Below, one piece after another: positions 23,025 through 31,914 of a DNA stretch of 43,009 bases. The translations under genes and the position numbers were made by a program. Source of the DNA: Bianquea renquensis (GTDB lineage: Bacteria > Bacillota > Clostridia > Lachnospirales > Bianqueaceae). Location of the stretch: NCBI RefSeq assembly GCF_014384895.1, contig NZ_JACRSQ010000026.1, forward strand, positions 1 to 43,009, written 5' to 3'. Each line of letters opens with the position of its first letter. The stretch's first letter is position 1. Below the pieces are notes generated by a model. That model was not told where the DNA came from. It worked only from the letters and a program-made list of their open reading frames with translations, and ran no database searches.

Positions 23025-24350
23025 TTACGTAAGATGTCGTTTATCGATTACCCGGCTTGCTTTGCCCTCTGTTCTCTTCAAGGATTTCTGCTCGACCAGG
23101 TGAATCTTCGCGGAAATGCCGATGGTACTTTCGATCTTCTGCCGAATTTTCTTCTCGATGTCCTCCACACGGCGAACCTCATCGGAGAACATGGACTCCG
23201 ACATCTCCACATCGATATCCAATGTATCCAGATTATTGACGCGGTCCACTGTCAACATATAGTAGGGGTTCACTTCTCCAATCTCCAACAGCGCGCTCTC
23301 AATCTGTGACGGGAATACATTAACCCCTCGGATAATCAACATATCGTCGCTTCGTCCGTCGGGCTTTTCCATGCGGACTGTGGTCCGGCCGCACTGGCAT
23401 CGATCATACAGCAAGCGGGTGATATCCCGTGTGCGATACCGAATCAGCGGCAACCCGCGCTTGGACAAGGTTGTGAACACCAATTCCCCTTTTTCTCCGG
23501 GAGGCAGAACCTCCCCTGTCTCTGGGTCAATGATCTCCGGATAGAAATGATCCTCCTGGACATGGAGTCCCATCTGGGCATCACATTCACAGGAAACCCC
23601 AGGCCCGCTGATTTCGCTGAGTCCATAGATATCATGGGCTTTGATGTGGAGACGGCGCTCGATCTCTCTCCGCATATTCAGAGTCCAGGGCTCCCCTCCG
23701 AACACTCCATCGGTGAGTTTAAACTGCTCCATGGAGAGACCGGCCTCCTCAATGGCCTCCGCAAGGTAGAGCGCGTAGGAGGGCGTGCAGGCCAGATGGG
23801 TCGTTCCTAAATCCTTCATCAGGCGAATCTGCCTTGCTGTGTTGCCCGTGGACGTGGGGATGACCGTGGCGCCTAAATATTCGCCGCCATAGTGTAGCCC
23901 CAACCCGCCGGTGAAAAGGCCATACCCATAGGATACCTGTAAAACCGAATCTTTCGTCGCCCCAGCTCCCACAAGGCATCTCGCCACCGATTCCGACCAG
24001 CTCTCGATGTCTCCCTTCGTGTAGCCGACAACCGTTGGATTTCCAGTTGTCCCAGATGAGGCGTGAATCCTTTCCATCTCCGTGTTGGGCACGGCGAACA
24101 TGCCAGTGGGATACGTGTCCCGCAAGTCCGCCTTCGTGGTAAAGGGCAGCTTGGCGATATCGCCGATGGTCTGAATATCGTCCGGCTTAACCCCGATAGC
24201 GTCCATCTTCTTGCGATAGTGCTCGACCCGCGCGTAAGTCCATTCCACTAGCTCATGGAGTTTCTGCCCCTGCAGCTTGCGCATCTGTTCCCGGTCCATT
24301 GTCTCAATTTCCGGTTGAAAATAGCGATATTCCACAATCCTTTCCTCCAT
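23025..24350 (-). CDS. paaK: Phenylacetate-CoA ligase family protein (downstream copy)
   Basis: A 441-residue adenylate-forming enzyme of the PaaK family, joining aryl-acetates to CoA through an acyl-AMP. Motifs: the P-loop-like HASSGTTGNPTVVGYTKGD (about residues 93-111), YGLSEISGPGVSCEC near 238, YRTRDITRLL near 303, and GRSDDMLIIRGVNVFPSQIE near 330. It lies 6 bases after iorB and 26 before the ACT gene. A second copy (26721-28025) lies upstream of iorA. In amino-acid fermenters such enzymes may also act on the aryl-acetyl-CoA made by IorAB; direction and substrate are not shown by sequence. Confidence 0.93.
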   Translation of the reverse strand: MEERIVEYRYFQPEIETMDREQMRKLQGQKLHELVEWTYARVEHYRKKMDAIGVKPDDIQTIGDIAKLPFTTKADLRDTYPTGMFAVPNTEMERIHASSGTTGNPTVVGYTKGDIESWSESVARCLVGAGATKDSVLQVSYGYGLFTGGLGLHYGGEYLGATVIPTSTGNTARQIRLMKDLGTTHLACTPSYALYLAEAIEEAGLSMEQFKLTDGVFGGEPWTLNMRREIERRLHIKAHDIYGLSEISGPGVSCECDAQMGLHVQEDHFYPEIIDPETGEVLPPGEKGELVFTTLSKRGLPLIRYRTRDITRLLYDRCQCGRTTVRMEKPDGRSDDMLIIRGVNVFPSQIESALLEIGEVNPYYMLTVDRVNNLDTLDIDVEMSESMFSDEVRRVEDIEKKIRQKIESTIGISAKIHLVEQKSLKRTEGKASRVIDKRHLT

Positions 24351-24356
24351 CTATGT

Positions 24357-24935
24357 TTAATTTTCTTGGTATCCCAGCGCAAAAGCTTTTTTGTTGACCT
24401 GGATGAATTTTGGCGCAACAATCTCCCGGAGCGCTGTCACCCACGCTTCCTTTGAAATCTCCATCTCCCTGGCCAGCCGTCCCAGCAGAACCACATTGGC
24501 AGTCTTCGTATTCCCCGCTTCCTTCGCAAGGGACAGGGCATCCATCAAGATGACTCCCTCGCACGCCTCCTGCAACTTTTCTGGAAGTCCCGCGGGATAT
24601 TTCTGACTGCCTGTGATAACCGGCATGGGGGAAAGCTTCTGGGTATTTACGACCATCCGGCCATCCGCTTTGAGGTAGGGTAGCCAGCGGTACGCTTCCA
24701 GCTGTTCAAAGGCCAGCAGCAAGTCGACTTGGCCCGGATCGATGATGGGCGAGTATACCTTCTCCCCATAGCGGACGTAGGTGACGACACTTCCGCCCCG
24801 CTGGGACATGCCATGGACTTCCGAAATCTTCACATCGTAGCCCTCTGTGAGCAGAACGCGCCCTAGGACACGGCTAGCCAGCAGTGTTCCCTGGCCACCC
24901 ACGCCTACGATCATAATATTTTTCGTCTCCATCAC
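24357..24935 (-). CDS. iorB: Indolepyruvate:ferredoxin oxidoreductase beta subunit
   Basis: A 192-residue subunit of the 2-oxoacid oxidoreductase gamma-domain family. It begins with NIMIVGVGGQGTLLASRVLG (about 6-25), the glycine-rich CoA/nucleotide-binding segment, followed by EVHGMSQRGGSVVTYVRYG (about 39-57), typical of IorB and PorG. With IorA it decarboxylates indolepyruvate and related aryl-pyruvates to aryl-acetyl-CoA, reducing ferredoxin. Its start overlaps the iorA stop by 4 bases. Confidence 0.95.
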   Translation of the reverse strand: MMETKNIMIVGVGGQGTLLASRVLGRVLLTEGYDVKISEVHGMSQRGGSVVTYVRYGEKVYSPIIDPGQVDLLLAFEQLEAYRWLPYLKADGRMVVNTQKLSPMPVITGSQKYPAGLPEKLQEACEGVILMDALSLAKEAGNTKTANVVLLGRLAREMEISKEAWVTALREIVAPKFIQVNKKAFALGYQEN

Positions 24936-26683
24936 GCGTCCTCCTTTCCAATGGCGTTAAACGGACAAAGCTTCTGGCACAGCCCACACCCTGTACACTG
25001 GGTAAAATCGATCACCGCTTTTTTATCGTCTCCCATGGAGATCGCTGGACATGCGATGGCCATACAGCGCTTACAGGATTTACATTGATCCGGGTTGACC
25101 TTGAGCGGTCCGGGATGTTTTACATATTTGAGAAGCGCACAGGGACTCTGTACAATCACAACCGAAGGCTCCGGCGCTGCGACCTCCTCTTTCAGCACCC
25201 TCTCAAGCTCCTCCAGATGGAAGGGATTCACCACTCGAACGCGCTCCACTCCGATGGCATCGCAGAGTTTGAGCAGATCCACCTGTTTTGTCGGTTCACC
25301 TGTGATGGTTTTTCCCGACAGGGGATTGTCCTGGTGGCCCGTCATGCCCGTAATGGAATTGTCGAGAATCAGCACGGTGGATGTGCCTTTATTGTACACG
25401 ATGTCGATGAGACCTGTGATGCCCGAATGGATGAAGGTGGAGTCCCCGATGACCGCCACCGTCTTTCGCGCGAACTCGTCCCCACCGGCCTTCTCCATTC
25501 CAAAGGCCATCCCGACACCGGCGCCCATGCAGACGACGCTATCGACGGCACTCAAAGGCGCCGCCGCGCCCAGGGTATAGCAGCCGATATCACCTGTCAC
25601 CGTCAATCCCAGCTTTTTCAGAGTATAGAAGGTTCCTCTGTGGGGACATCCGGCGCACATAACAGGCGGACGCATGGGCACCTCAACAGAAGGATCGGGC
25701 ACGCAGGCCTTCGGTCCGTCTTCGCCCAGAATGACTTTGCGGATGGCGCTGGACGTGTATTCCCCCAACAGACTGAACAGCTCTTTTCCCTGCACTCGCA
25801 GACCCATGGCACGGCATTGCTCCTCAATGACAGGATCTAACTCTTCGATGACATAAAGAATCTCCACAGACTCTGCAAAATCCCGGATCTTTCGCTCCGG
25901 AAGGGGATAAATCATTCCCAGCTTCAGATAGCTAGCTCTGTCCCCCAAAGCCTCCTTGGCATATTGATACGCGATGCCGGCCGCAATGACTCCGATTTTT
26001 TTATCTCCGTATTCAATGGCATTCAGGTCTGTTTCATCGGAGAAGGCCGCGAGGGCTTCCATGCGCTTCTCCACAACCACATGCCGTCCTTTTGCCATGG
26101 CTGGCATCATAACGTTTTTGGGAATTTCCTTCTTGTAGGGCCGAAGATCCCGTTCTTCCCGTTCCTCGACAGAGACGAGGCTCTGTGAGTGGGACACCCG
26201 CGTGGAGAGACGCAGCAGAAAGGGGGTATCAAACTGCTCACTGAATGCGAACGCCTTTTTCACAAAATCCTTACACTCCTGGCTGTCGGAGGGTTCCAGC
26301 ATGGGAAGTTTTGCCGACCTGGCATAGTGCCTGGAATCCTGCTCGTTCTGCGAGCTGTGCATCCCCTGATCGTCCGCCACACAGATCACCAGTCCCGCGT
26401 TGACGCCTGTATACGCCGCTGTAAACATAGGATCCGCCGCAACGTTCATTCCCACGTGTTTCATCGCGGTCATCGCTCTGCCGCCAGCCAGCTCCGCGCC
26501 CAGCGCAACCTCCATGGCAACCTTTTCGTTTGGCGCCCACTCCGCTTTGATTTCGGAATATTTGGCGGAAAATTCGGTTATCTCCGTACTAGGAGTGCCG
26601 GGATAGGAGGATACGACCTTGCATCCCGCCTCGTATGCTCCTCTCGCCACAGCCTCATTGCCTAACATCAACTGTTTTTTCAA
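24932..26683 (-). CDS. iorA: Indolepyruvate:ferredoxin oxidoreductase alpha subunit
   Basis: A 583-residue catalytic subunit. Order: pyrimidine-binding domain with GNEAVARGAYEAG (about 7-19) and SYPGTPSTEITE (about 25-36); middle transketolase-like region; TPP-binding domain with MCAGCPHRGTF near 345, GDIGCYTLG near 370 and GDSTFIHSG near 415. Two C-terminal 4Fe-4S ferredoxin motifs follow, CKSCKRCMAIACP (the second spacing is CxxxCP) and CTGCGLCQKLCP. The start is TTG 26683, preceded by GGAGG at the right distance, not the more upstream ATG. It carries electrons to ferredoxin in anaerobic aromatic amino acid catabolism. Confidence 0.95.
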   Translation of the reverse strand: MKKQLMLGNEAVARGAYEAGCKVVSSYPGTPSTEITEFSAKYSEIKAEWAPNEKVAMEVALGAELAGGRAMTAMKHVGMNVAADPMFTAAYTGVNAGLVICVADDQGMHSSQNEQDSRHYARSAKLPMLEPSDSQECKDFVKKAFAFSEQFDTPFLLRLSTRVSHSQSLVSVEEREERDLRPYKKEIPKNVMMPAMAKGRHVVVEKRMEALAAFSDETDLNAIEYGDKKIGVIAAGIAYQYAKEALGDRASYLKLGMIYPLPERKIRDFAESVEILYVIEELDPVIEEQCRAMGLRVQGKELFSLLGEYTSSAIRKVILGEDGPKACVPDPSVEVPMRPPVMCAGCPHRGTFYTLKKLGLTVTGDIGCYTLGAAAPLSAVDSVVCMGAGVGMAFGMEKAGGDEFARKTVAVIGDSTFIHSGITGLIDIVYNKGTSTVLILDNSITGMTGHQDNPLSGKTITGEPTKQVDLLKLCDAIGVERVRVVNPFHLEELERVLKEEVAAPEPSVVIVQSPCALLKYVKHPGPLKVNPDQCKSCKRCMAIACPAISMGDDKKAVIDFTQCTGCGLCQKLCPFNAIGKEDA

Positions 26684-26699
26684 AGTATTACCTCCACGC

Positions 26700-26715
26700 T
26701 GCCGCCATCGCGGCA
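26700..26715 (-). repeat. Small hairpin upstream of iorA
   Basis: TGCCGC-CATC-GCGGCA, between the paaK stop and the iorA ribosome site. No T-run. Confidence 0.45.
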
Positions 26716-26720
26716 TGAAT

Positions 26721-28025
26721 TCAATTGCCTCCGTTTCGCAGGTCGATCACATGCTTTGCCTTTCCAGTCGTCCTCTCGATCGATTTGGGCTCTACAAGCC
26801 GCACCTTCGCGTCTAGACCTAGGATCGTGCGCAGCTTATGGCGAATCTCCGCCTCCAACGCTTGCAGCTTCTGGAACTGATCAAGCATCGCCGCATCCGC
26901 CAGTTCAACCTGAACCTCCATCAAATCCATATACCCCTTGCGGGTTACGATCAGCTGATAATAGGGACTCACCTGGTTGATATTGAGCAGGACACTTTCA
27001 ATTTGAGATGGAAAAACGTTGACTCCCCGGATGATCAACATATCGTCGCTTCGCCCCCGGATCTTCTCCATCCGCCTTGTTTTTCGCCCACATTCGCATT
27101 CTTCAGTAATGATTCGACTGATATCCTTGGTCCGATACCGCAACATCGGCAGTGCCTCCTTGGATAGCGTTGTAATCACCACCTCACCCCATTGGCCATC
27201 CGGCACCGGCTCCAACGTGGCTGGATCGACGATCTCGATGAGAAAGTGATCCTCATTGATGTGCATTCCCTTTTTACAGTAGCACTCGCCCGAGACACCA
27301 GGTCCCATGACCTCGCTCAGACCATAGTTCTCCGTGGCGAGAATGCCCCACCGCTCTTCCAATTCCCGGCGCATTTCTTCCGTTGAGCCTTCAGCCCCGA
27401 ACATACCCAATCGAAGGGAGATCTCATCCTTTGTGACCCCCATCTCTTCCATAACCTCTGCCATATGTAGTGCGTAGGACGGCGTGCTGATAAGAATCGT
27501 CGAGCCAAAATCCTTCATCAGCATAATCTGTTTTTCCGTGTTCCCGCTGGACATGGGGACTACGGCCGCTCCCACCTTCTCCATTCCATAGTGGAGGCCA
27601 AAGGCTCCTGTAAACAGGCCATAGCCAAAGGAGATCTGCACGATGTCCTGGCTACTTCCGCCAGCGGCGACAATCAGCCTTGCCATACACTCGGACCAAT
27701 TCTCTAAGTCCTGCTTTGTGTATCCGACAACAGTTGGCTTTCCCGTCGTGCCTGAGGACGCATGGATTCTCGCCAGTTTTTCCTTTGGAACCGCGAACAG
27801 ACCAAAGGGATAATGATCCCGGAGATCCGTCTTGACCGTAAACGGAAATTGCGCCCACTCCTCAAGGCTGCTGATCTGGGCCGGGTTCATCCCCACTTCA
27901 TCGAATCGCTCCTTATAAAATGGAACGTTAGCGTAGGCCCACGCCGCCTCTTTTCTTAATTTTTTAATCTGAATCTCCCGCATTTCATCGTGTCCCATGC
28001 GTTCGATTGACTCATTGAAGAACAT
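26721..28025 (-). CDS. paaK: Phenylacetate-CoA ligase family protein (upstream copy)
   Basis: A 434-residue PaaK-family adenylate-forming enzyme, paralogous to the copy at 23025-24350. Shared motifs: HASSGTTGKPTVVGYTKQD near residue 85, YGLSEVMGPGVSGECYC near 240, YRTKDISRII near 300 and GRSDDMLIIRGVNVFPSQIE near 325. The two copies diverge most in the middle (substrate region), suggesting different aryl or acyl preferences. It is the first enzyme gene after the symporter, separated from it by a hairpin. The ribosome site is weak (AGG close to the ATG). Confidence 0.93.
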   Translation of the reverse strand: MFFNESIERMGHDEMREIQIKKLRKEAAWAYANVPFYKERFDEVGMNPAQISSLEEWAQFPFTVKTDLRDHYPFGLFAVPKEKLARIHASSGTTGKPTVVGYTKQDLENWSECMARLIVAAGGSSQDIVQISFGYGLFTGAFGLHYGMEKVGAAVVPMSSGNTEKQIMLMKDFGSTILISTPSYALHMAEVMEEMGVTKDEISLRLGMFGAEGSTEEMRRELEERWGILATENYGLSEVMGPGVSGECYCKKGMHINEDHFLIEIVDPATLEPVPDGQWGEVVITTLSKEALPMLRYRTKDISRIITEECECGRKTRRMEKIRGRSDDMLIIRGVNVFPSQIESVLLNINQVSPYYQLIVTRKGYMDLMEVQVELADAAMLDQFQKLQALEAEIRHKLRTILGLDAKVRLVEPKSIERTTGKAKHVIDLRNGGN

Positions 28026-28053
28026 CCTGTTCCATCCCCCTTACTGCCGTAAT

Positions 28054-28088
28054 CGCTCTCAGACCTGTCTTCGACAGGTCTGAGAGCG
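28054..28088. repeat. Perfect 16-bp hairpin between symporter and paaK genes
   Basis: CGCTCTCAGACCTGTC (28054-28069) and its exact reverse complement (28073-28088) with a 3-base loop. No T-run follows on the minus strand, so a simple terminator is unlikely; mRNA processing, stabilisation or partial termination is possible. Confidence 0.6.
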
Positions 28089-28140
28089 TGTAATCCTGAT
28101 TGTCTGACATCCGATACCGCCGATATGTCCGGTCACTGCC

Positions 28141-29664
28141 CTATAGCTGTCCTTCTTTTTCCGTCATTTCTTCCCCCGGGCCGGCGAAAACGGACTCCAA
28201 AAACGCAGCGTCGTACTTTTGTCCAAAACAGCTGGCCACCGGCGTTACCACCAGGGAGATCGCCATGGAAATTACGCCAAAGAGGGGCGACAGCGCTTCA
28301 TTGAAACCGGAAACCGTCATACAGAGCACAGAGCAAATAAAACCGGCCAACATCCCGACCCAGGCTCCAGTCTTCGTAATCCTTTTGCTGTAGAGTCCCC
28401 ACAGAAACGGGCCAATAAAAGCTCCGGACACGGTTCCCCATGAGAATGACATCAGCGTAATGATTATCGCTGGCTTCTGCATGGCAATGATCAGGGACAC
28501 ACCGACGAACAGCAAACATAAGATCCGAGTCAAACGCAGGGAACTCTTGTCTTGCATATTCTTACAGAAAAATCCCTTCACAAGATCGATGGAGATGGCA
28601 GAACTGGACGTGAGGACGATGGATGCCAGCGTGGACATAGAGGCGGACAACACCAGTACAAGAATCACATTGAAGATGACCTGCGTCGCGGCACCGCCGC
28701 TTAAAGCCTGGACTAGGACTGACGGCATAATGGCGTCATAGCCGCCTTCCGGCAATGTATTGTTAAGATATAAGCGCCCAAAACTTCCGACAAAATACGC
28801 GCTTGCGGAGATCAGCAGCGCAAAAATCGTGGAAATGATCATAGCCTTTGAGATGGAGCGCTCATCCTTAACTGCATAGTACTTATGGACCATCTGGGGC
28901 AACCCCCAGGTTCCGAAACTGGTGAGCATAATCATAGTCAAAAGCGTCTTCCAATTCTTACCGCCAAAAATCGAAGCTAAATTGGCGTCTATCGCCTCCA
29001 GCTTTTGAATTCCTTCTGACAGTCCACCGACAACAGGATTCACAATAATGGCCACAACCATGAGAATCACTCCGACGATCATGATGATCCCTTGGACAAA
29101 ATCATTGACCGCTGTGGCCACATATCCTCCCATGACCAGATATGCCGCCGTGACCACTGCGATGAAGATCATGCAGTAGTTGTACGACACGCCAGGAAAT
29201 GCTGCGTCAAACAGATAGCCGAGTCCCATGTAGACCGACGCGGAGTAGGGAACTAAAAAGATGAAGATGACACAGGCCGTAAAGATTTTCATCCCCTTGC
29301 TCTGATAGCGGCTTTCAAAGAATTCCGGCATCGTCTTGGCGTCCAGGCGATGGGTCATGCGCCTTGTCCGCTTGGCGAGTATTTTCCACGCCAGAAAACT
29401 TCCTAAGATTGCATTTCCAATCCCAATCCATGCCCCGGATATGCCGATATTCCACCCATTCTTTCCAGCGTAGCCGATAAATAGGACTGCGGAAAAATAC
29501 GAGGTTCCATATGCGAAGGCGGACATCCATGCTCCCATTTTCCTACCGCCCAGAAGAAATCCTCCCACCGTTTTCGTCCGCTTCATGCTGAGCAACCCAA
29601 TCCCAACCATGATAGCCACGAAGGCAACTAAAAAGATAAGTGTGACAATCTGTTTCCCTTCCAT
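28141..29664 (-). CDS. Sodium:solute symporter (SSS family)
   Basis: A 507-residue transporter with 13 predicted helices. The N terminus has FLLGGRKMGAWMSAFAYGTSYFSAVLFIGYAGKNG (residues about 36-70), characteristic of the PutP/PanF/SSS fold, followed by RLDAKTMPEFFESRY near 107. The signature region GGYVATAVNDFVQGIIMI near 178-195 and the helix 8 serine-rich segment LSASMSTLASIVLTSSSA near 340 (Na2-site region) are present. It is the first gene of the aryl-pyruvate operon, which suggests sodium-driven uptake of an aromatic amino acid or aryl acid. GGAGG lies upstream of the ATG. Confidence 0.92.
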   Translation of the reverse strand: MEGKQIVTLIFLVAFVAIMVGIGLLSMKRTKTVGGFLLGGRKMGAWMSAFAYGTSYFSAVLFIGYAGKNGWNIGISGAWIGIGNAILGSFLAWKILAKRTRRMTHRLDAKTMPEFFESRYQSKGMKIFTACVIFIFLVPYSASVYMGLGYLFDAAFPGVSYNYCMIFIAVVTAAYLVMGGYVATAVNDFVQGIIMIVGVILMVVAIIVNPVVGGLSEGIQKLEAIDANLASIFGGKNWKTLLTMIMLTSFGTWGLPQMVHKYYAVKDERSISKAMIISTIFALLISASAYFVGSFGRLYLNNTLPEGGYDAIMPSVLVQALSGGAATQVIFNVILVLVLSASMSTLASIVLTSSSAISIDLVKGFFCKNMQDKSSLRLTRILCLLFVGVSLIIAMQKPAIIITLMSFSWGTVSGAFIGPFLWGLYSKRITKTGAWVGMLAGFICSVLCMTVSGFNEALSPLFGVISMAISLVVTPVASCFGQKYDAAFLESVFAGPGEEMTEKEGQL

Positions 29665-29705
29665 GCTTCCATACCTCCGTATATTCAGTTGTCTATATTG
29701 GCAAT

Positions 29706-29763
29706 GCTGGGCGGGAAATCCCAGCAGCCAACGTTATCCTATTATAATACATTTGACGTCAAA
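29706..29763 (-). promoter_or_regulatory. Promoter/operator region of the aryl-pyruvate operon
   Basis: Minus strand TATAAT (29741-29746) without a clear -35. A perfect palindrome TTTGACGTCAAA (29752-29763) occupies the spacer, and a short hairpin GCTGGG/CCCAGC (29706-29725) lies in the leader. The palindrome could bind a regulator. Confidence 0.45.
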
Positions 29764-29817
29764 AAGGAAGAGGCAATTGCTAAATTTGTCAAAAGAGCAC
29801 AGGATCATGGCGGTCCG

Positions 29818-31914
29818 CTACTTCATGGGCTGAAAGACAGGCGGTTTATTCTCCACATGATACTTTCTTTCCTCTTCCACCGCCAACGCGTAAAAATACT
29901 CCTGGGCATTCAGAGCAGGCTTCCCGCGTCTGTCAACCTTCTCATAGCCGCCTTCCTGATTCATGATCCGCGCCTTCTGCGTGTCCGTCAGCAGCACCTC
30001 CAGTATCTTCTTTAGACGCGCCATGTGTACAGCGCCCTCCACGGGAAAGAGAAGTTCTACTCTGCGGTCTAGATTTCTCGGCATCCAGTCCGCGCTGGAG
30101 AGATAGATCTCCTCATGTCCGCCATTGGAAAAGTAATAGATACGGCTGTGCTCCAAAAGCCATCCCACGATGCTCCGGACTCGGATATTGTCTGATACAC
30201 CAGGAATTCCGGGCTTGAGGCAGCAGATTCCTCGAACGATGAGTTCAATTCGGACACCTGCACAGGAGGCGTCGTACAAAGCCGCGATAATCTCAGCATC
30301 CAGGAGGGAATTCATCTTTGCCACAATGAAGGCGTCCTGACCCTTTAGCGCATGTTCCTTTTCCCGATGGATCAGCGCTAGAAACCGCTTTCGAAGCCCC
30401 AATGGAGCTGTGGCGACCTTAAAGAATTCCGGGGGATCGCCATAGCCGGACAAACTGTTGAATAAAGCCGACGCATCGGCGCCATAGGCCTCTTTACAGG
30501 TAAAAAATCCCATATCCGTGTACAGCCTCGCTGTCACATCGTTGTAGTTTCCCGTGCCCATATGGACGTATCGCTTAATCCCATCCTCCTCACTTCGGAC
30601 CACCAACGTGATCTTACAGTGGGTTTTCAATCCAACTAAGCCGTAGATGACGTGGCAGCCCGCCTGCTCTAAACGCTTCGCCCAATGAATGTTATTTTCC
30701 TCATCGAATCTGGCTTTGACTTCCACCAGAACCGTTACCTGTTTTCCGTTTTCCGCCGCTTTGGCCAACGCCCGGATTATGGGAGACTGGCCGCTTACCC
30801 TGTACAGTGTCTGTTTGATCGCCAGCACATTTTCATCGCAAGCCGCCTGCTCCACGAATTGGACCACAGGCGCAAAGGATTCATAGGGATGATGTAGCAG
30901 AATATCTTTCTTCGCAATGGCGGCAAAAATATCGTCCTCCCCCAAAAGATCCCGGGGCGTACAGGGACGCAGGGGAGCATATTGCAGGTGGGAGAATTTC
31001 TCTAGCTTCGCCAGCTTGGATATAAATCCCAGATCCAGCGGGCCCGGTATGCTGTAGACATCCCGCTCTGCAATTTCCAGCGCATCTTGCAGATAGGATA
31101 CAATCTCGGCCGGTGCGTCAGAGGCGATCTCCAGCCTTACAGCCTGTCCCCAGCGGCGGCGCTTCAAAGACTTTTCGATCTCTTCCAATAAGTCCTGTGC
31201 TTCCTCCTCCTGGATGGTCAGGTCTGCGTTGCGGGTTATACGGTAGCAGGCGCTGGCTGTGACGGTTTGCTTTGGAAAAAGGGTATCTAAAAAGATGGTG
31301 ATAACGTCTTCCAGCAAGACAAAGGCATCCCTCGTTGGGAGCGAAATCAGGCGCGGCAGAACAGAGGGGACTTGCACAGTGGCGAAGATCTGCTCTTCTT
31401 TCGTCCGCTCCAAAAAAACTGCAATATTTAAGCTGCGATTTAAGATCAGCGGAAATGGCCGCCCCGGGTCTACCGCCATAGGAGTCAGGACCGGATAGAT
31501 ATTGGTTTTATAATAGCCTTCTAAATATTGCAGATCCTCCTTTTTCAGTTGCCTTTTCGGAAGAATCAAAATGCCTTCCTTCTTCAGCTGGGGCAGTATG
31601 GACCGGCTATAGGTATTGTACTGTTCCTCCGCCATCAAATGCGCCCGCTGGGAAATTCGCTTGAGCTGTTGCTTAGGTGATAGACCCGCGGCATCCTCTT
31701 TCGTATACCCGGCCTCCACCTGATCTTTTAAGGAGCCCACCCGCACCATAAAAAATTCATCTAGATTGGAGGTGACAATGGCAAGAAATTTGGCCCTCTC
31801 CAAGAGTGGATTTTTGGTATCCTTCGCTTCTTCCAGAACTCTCTGATTAAATTCCAGCCAGCTCAGCTCCCGGCTGATGAAATACTCCGGTTTATAAAAG
31901 ACGTTTCCCTCCAT
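29818..31914 (-). CDS. ppk: Polyphosphate kinase 1
   Basis: A 698-residue membrane-associated enzyme that reversibly makes long-chain polyphosphate from ATP. It has the N-terminal helical domain (YFISRELSWLEFNQRVLEEA, residues about 9-28), the head domain (VLTPMAVDPGRPFPLILN near 130), and two phospholipase-D-like catalytic domains. The histidine taken as phospho-acceptor is in RYVHMGTGNYND near residue 435; the second catalytic histidine is in LLEHSRIYYFSNGG near 590. Start is ATG 31914, sharing one base with the ppx stop (TGATG), so the pair is translationally coupled. No clear terminator follows. Confidence 0.96.
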   Translation of the reverse strand: MEGNVFYKPEYFISRELSWLEFNQRVLEEAKDTKNPLLERAKFLAIVTSNLDEFFMVRVGSLKDQVEAGYTKEDAAGLSPKQQLKRISQRAHLMAEEQYNTYSRSILPQLKKEGILILPKRQLKKEDLQYLEGYYKTNIYPVLTPMAVDPGRPFPLILNRSLNIAVFLERTKEEQIFATVQVPSVLPRLISLPTRDAFVLLEDVITIFLDTLFPKQTVTASACYRITRNADLTIQEEEAQDLLEEIEKSLKRRRWGQAVRLEIASDAPAEIVSYLQDALEIAERDVYSIPGPLDLGFISKLAKLEKFSHLQYAPLRPCTPRDLLGEDDIFAAIAKKDILLHHPYESFAPVVQFVEQAACDENVLAIKQTLYRVSGQSPIIRALAKAAENGKQVTVLVEVKARFDEENNIHWAKRLEQAGCHVIYGLVGLKTHCKITLVVRSEEDGIKRYVHMGTGNYNDVTARLYTDMGFFTCKEAYGADASALFNSLSGYGDPPEFFKVATAPLGLRKRFLALIHREKEHALKGQDAFIVAKMNSLLDAEIIAALYDASCAGVRIELIVRGICCLKPGIPGVSDNIRVRSIVGWLLEHSRIYYFSNGGHEEIYLSSADWMPRNLDRRVELLFPVEGAVHMARLKKILEVLLTDTQKARIMNQEGGYEKVDRRGKPALNAQEYFYALAVEEERKYHVENKPPVFQPMK

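Noticed and set aside
25085..25840. Long plus-strand open frame (about 250 codons) opposite iorA
   Set aside because: It is fully antisense to a clearly conserved gene, lacks a ribosome site, and its translation is His/Arg-rich without family features, as expected from the codon bias of the opposite strand.
28054..28088. Rho-independent terminator
   Set aside because: The stem is excellent, but no T-run follows on the transcribed strand. Recorded as a hairpin only.
29752..29763. CRE-like TGACGTCA site
   Set aside because: The resemblance to a eukaryotic site is coincidental; it is relevant only as a bacterial palindrome near a promoter.
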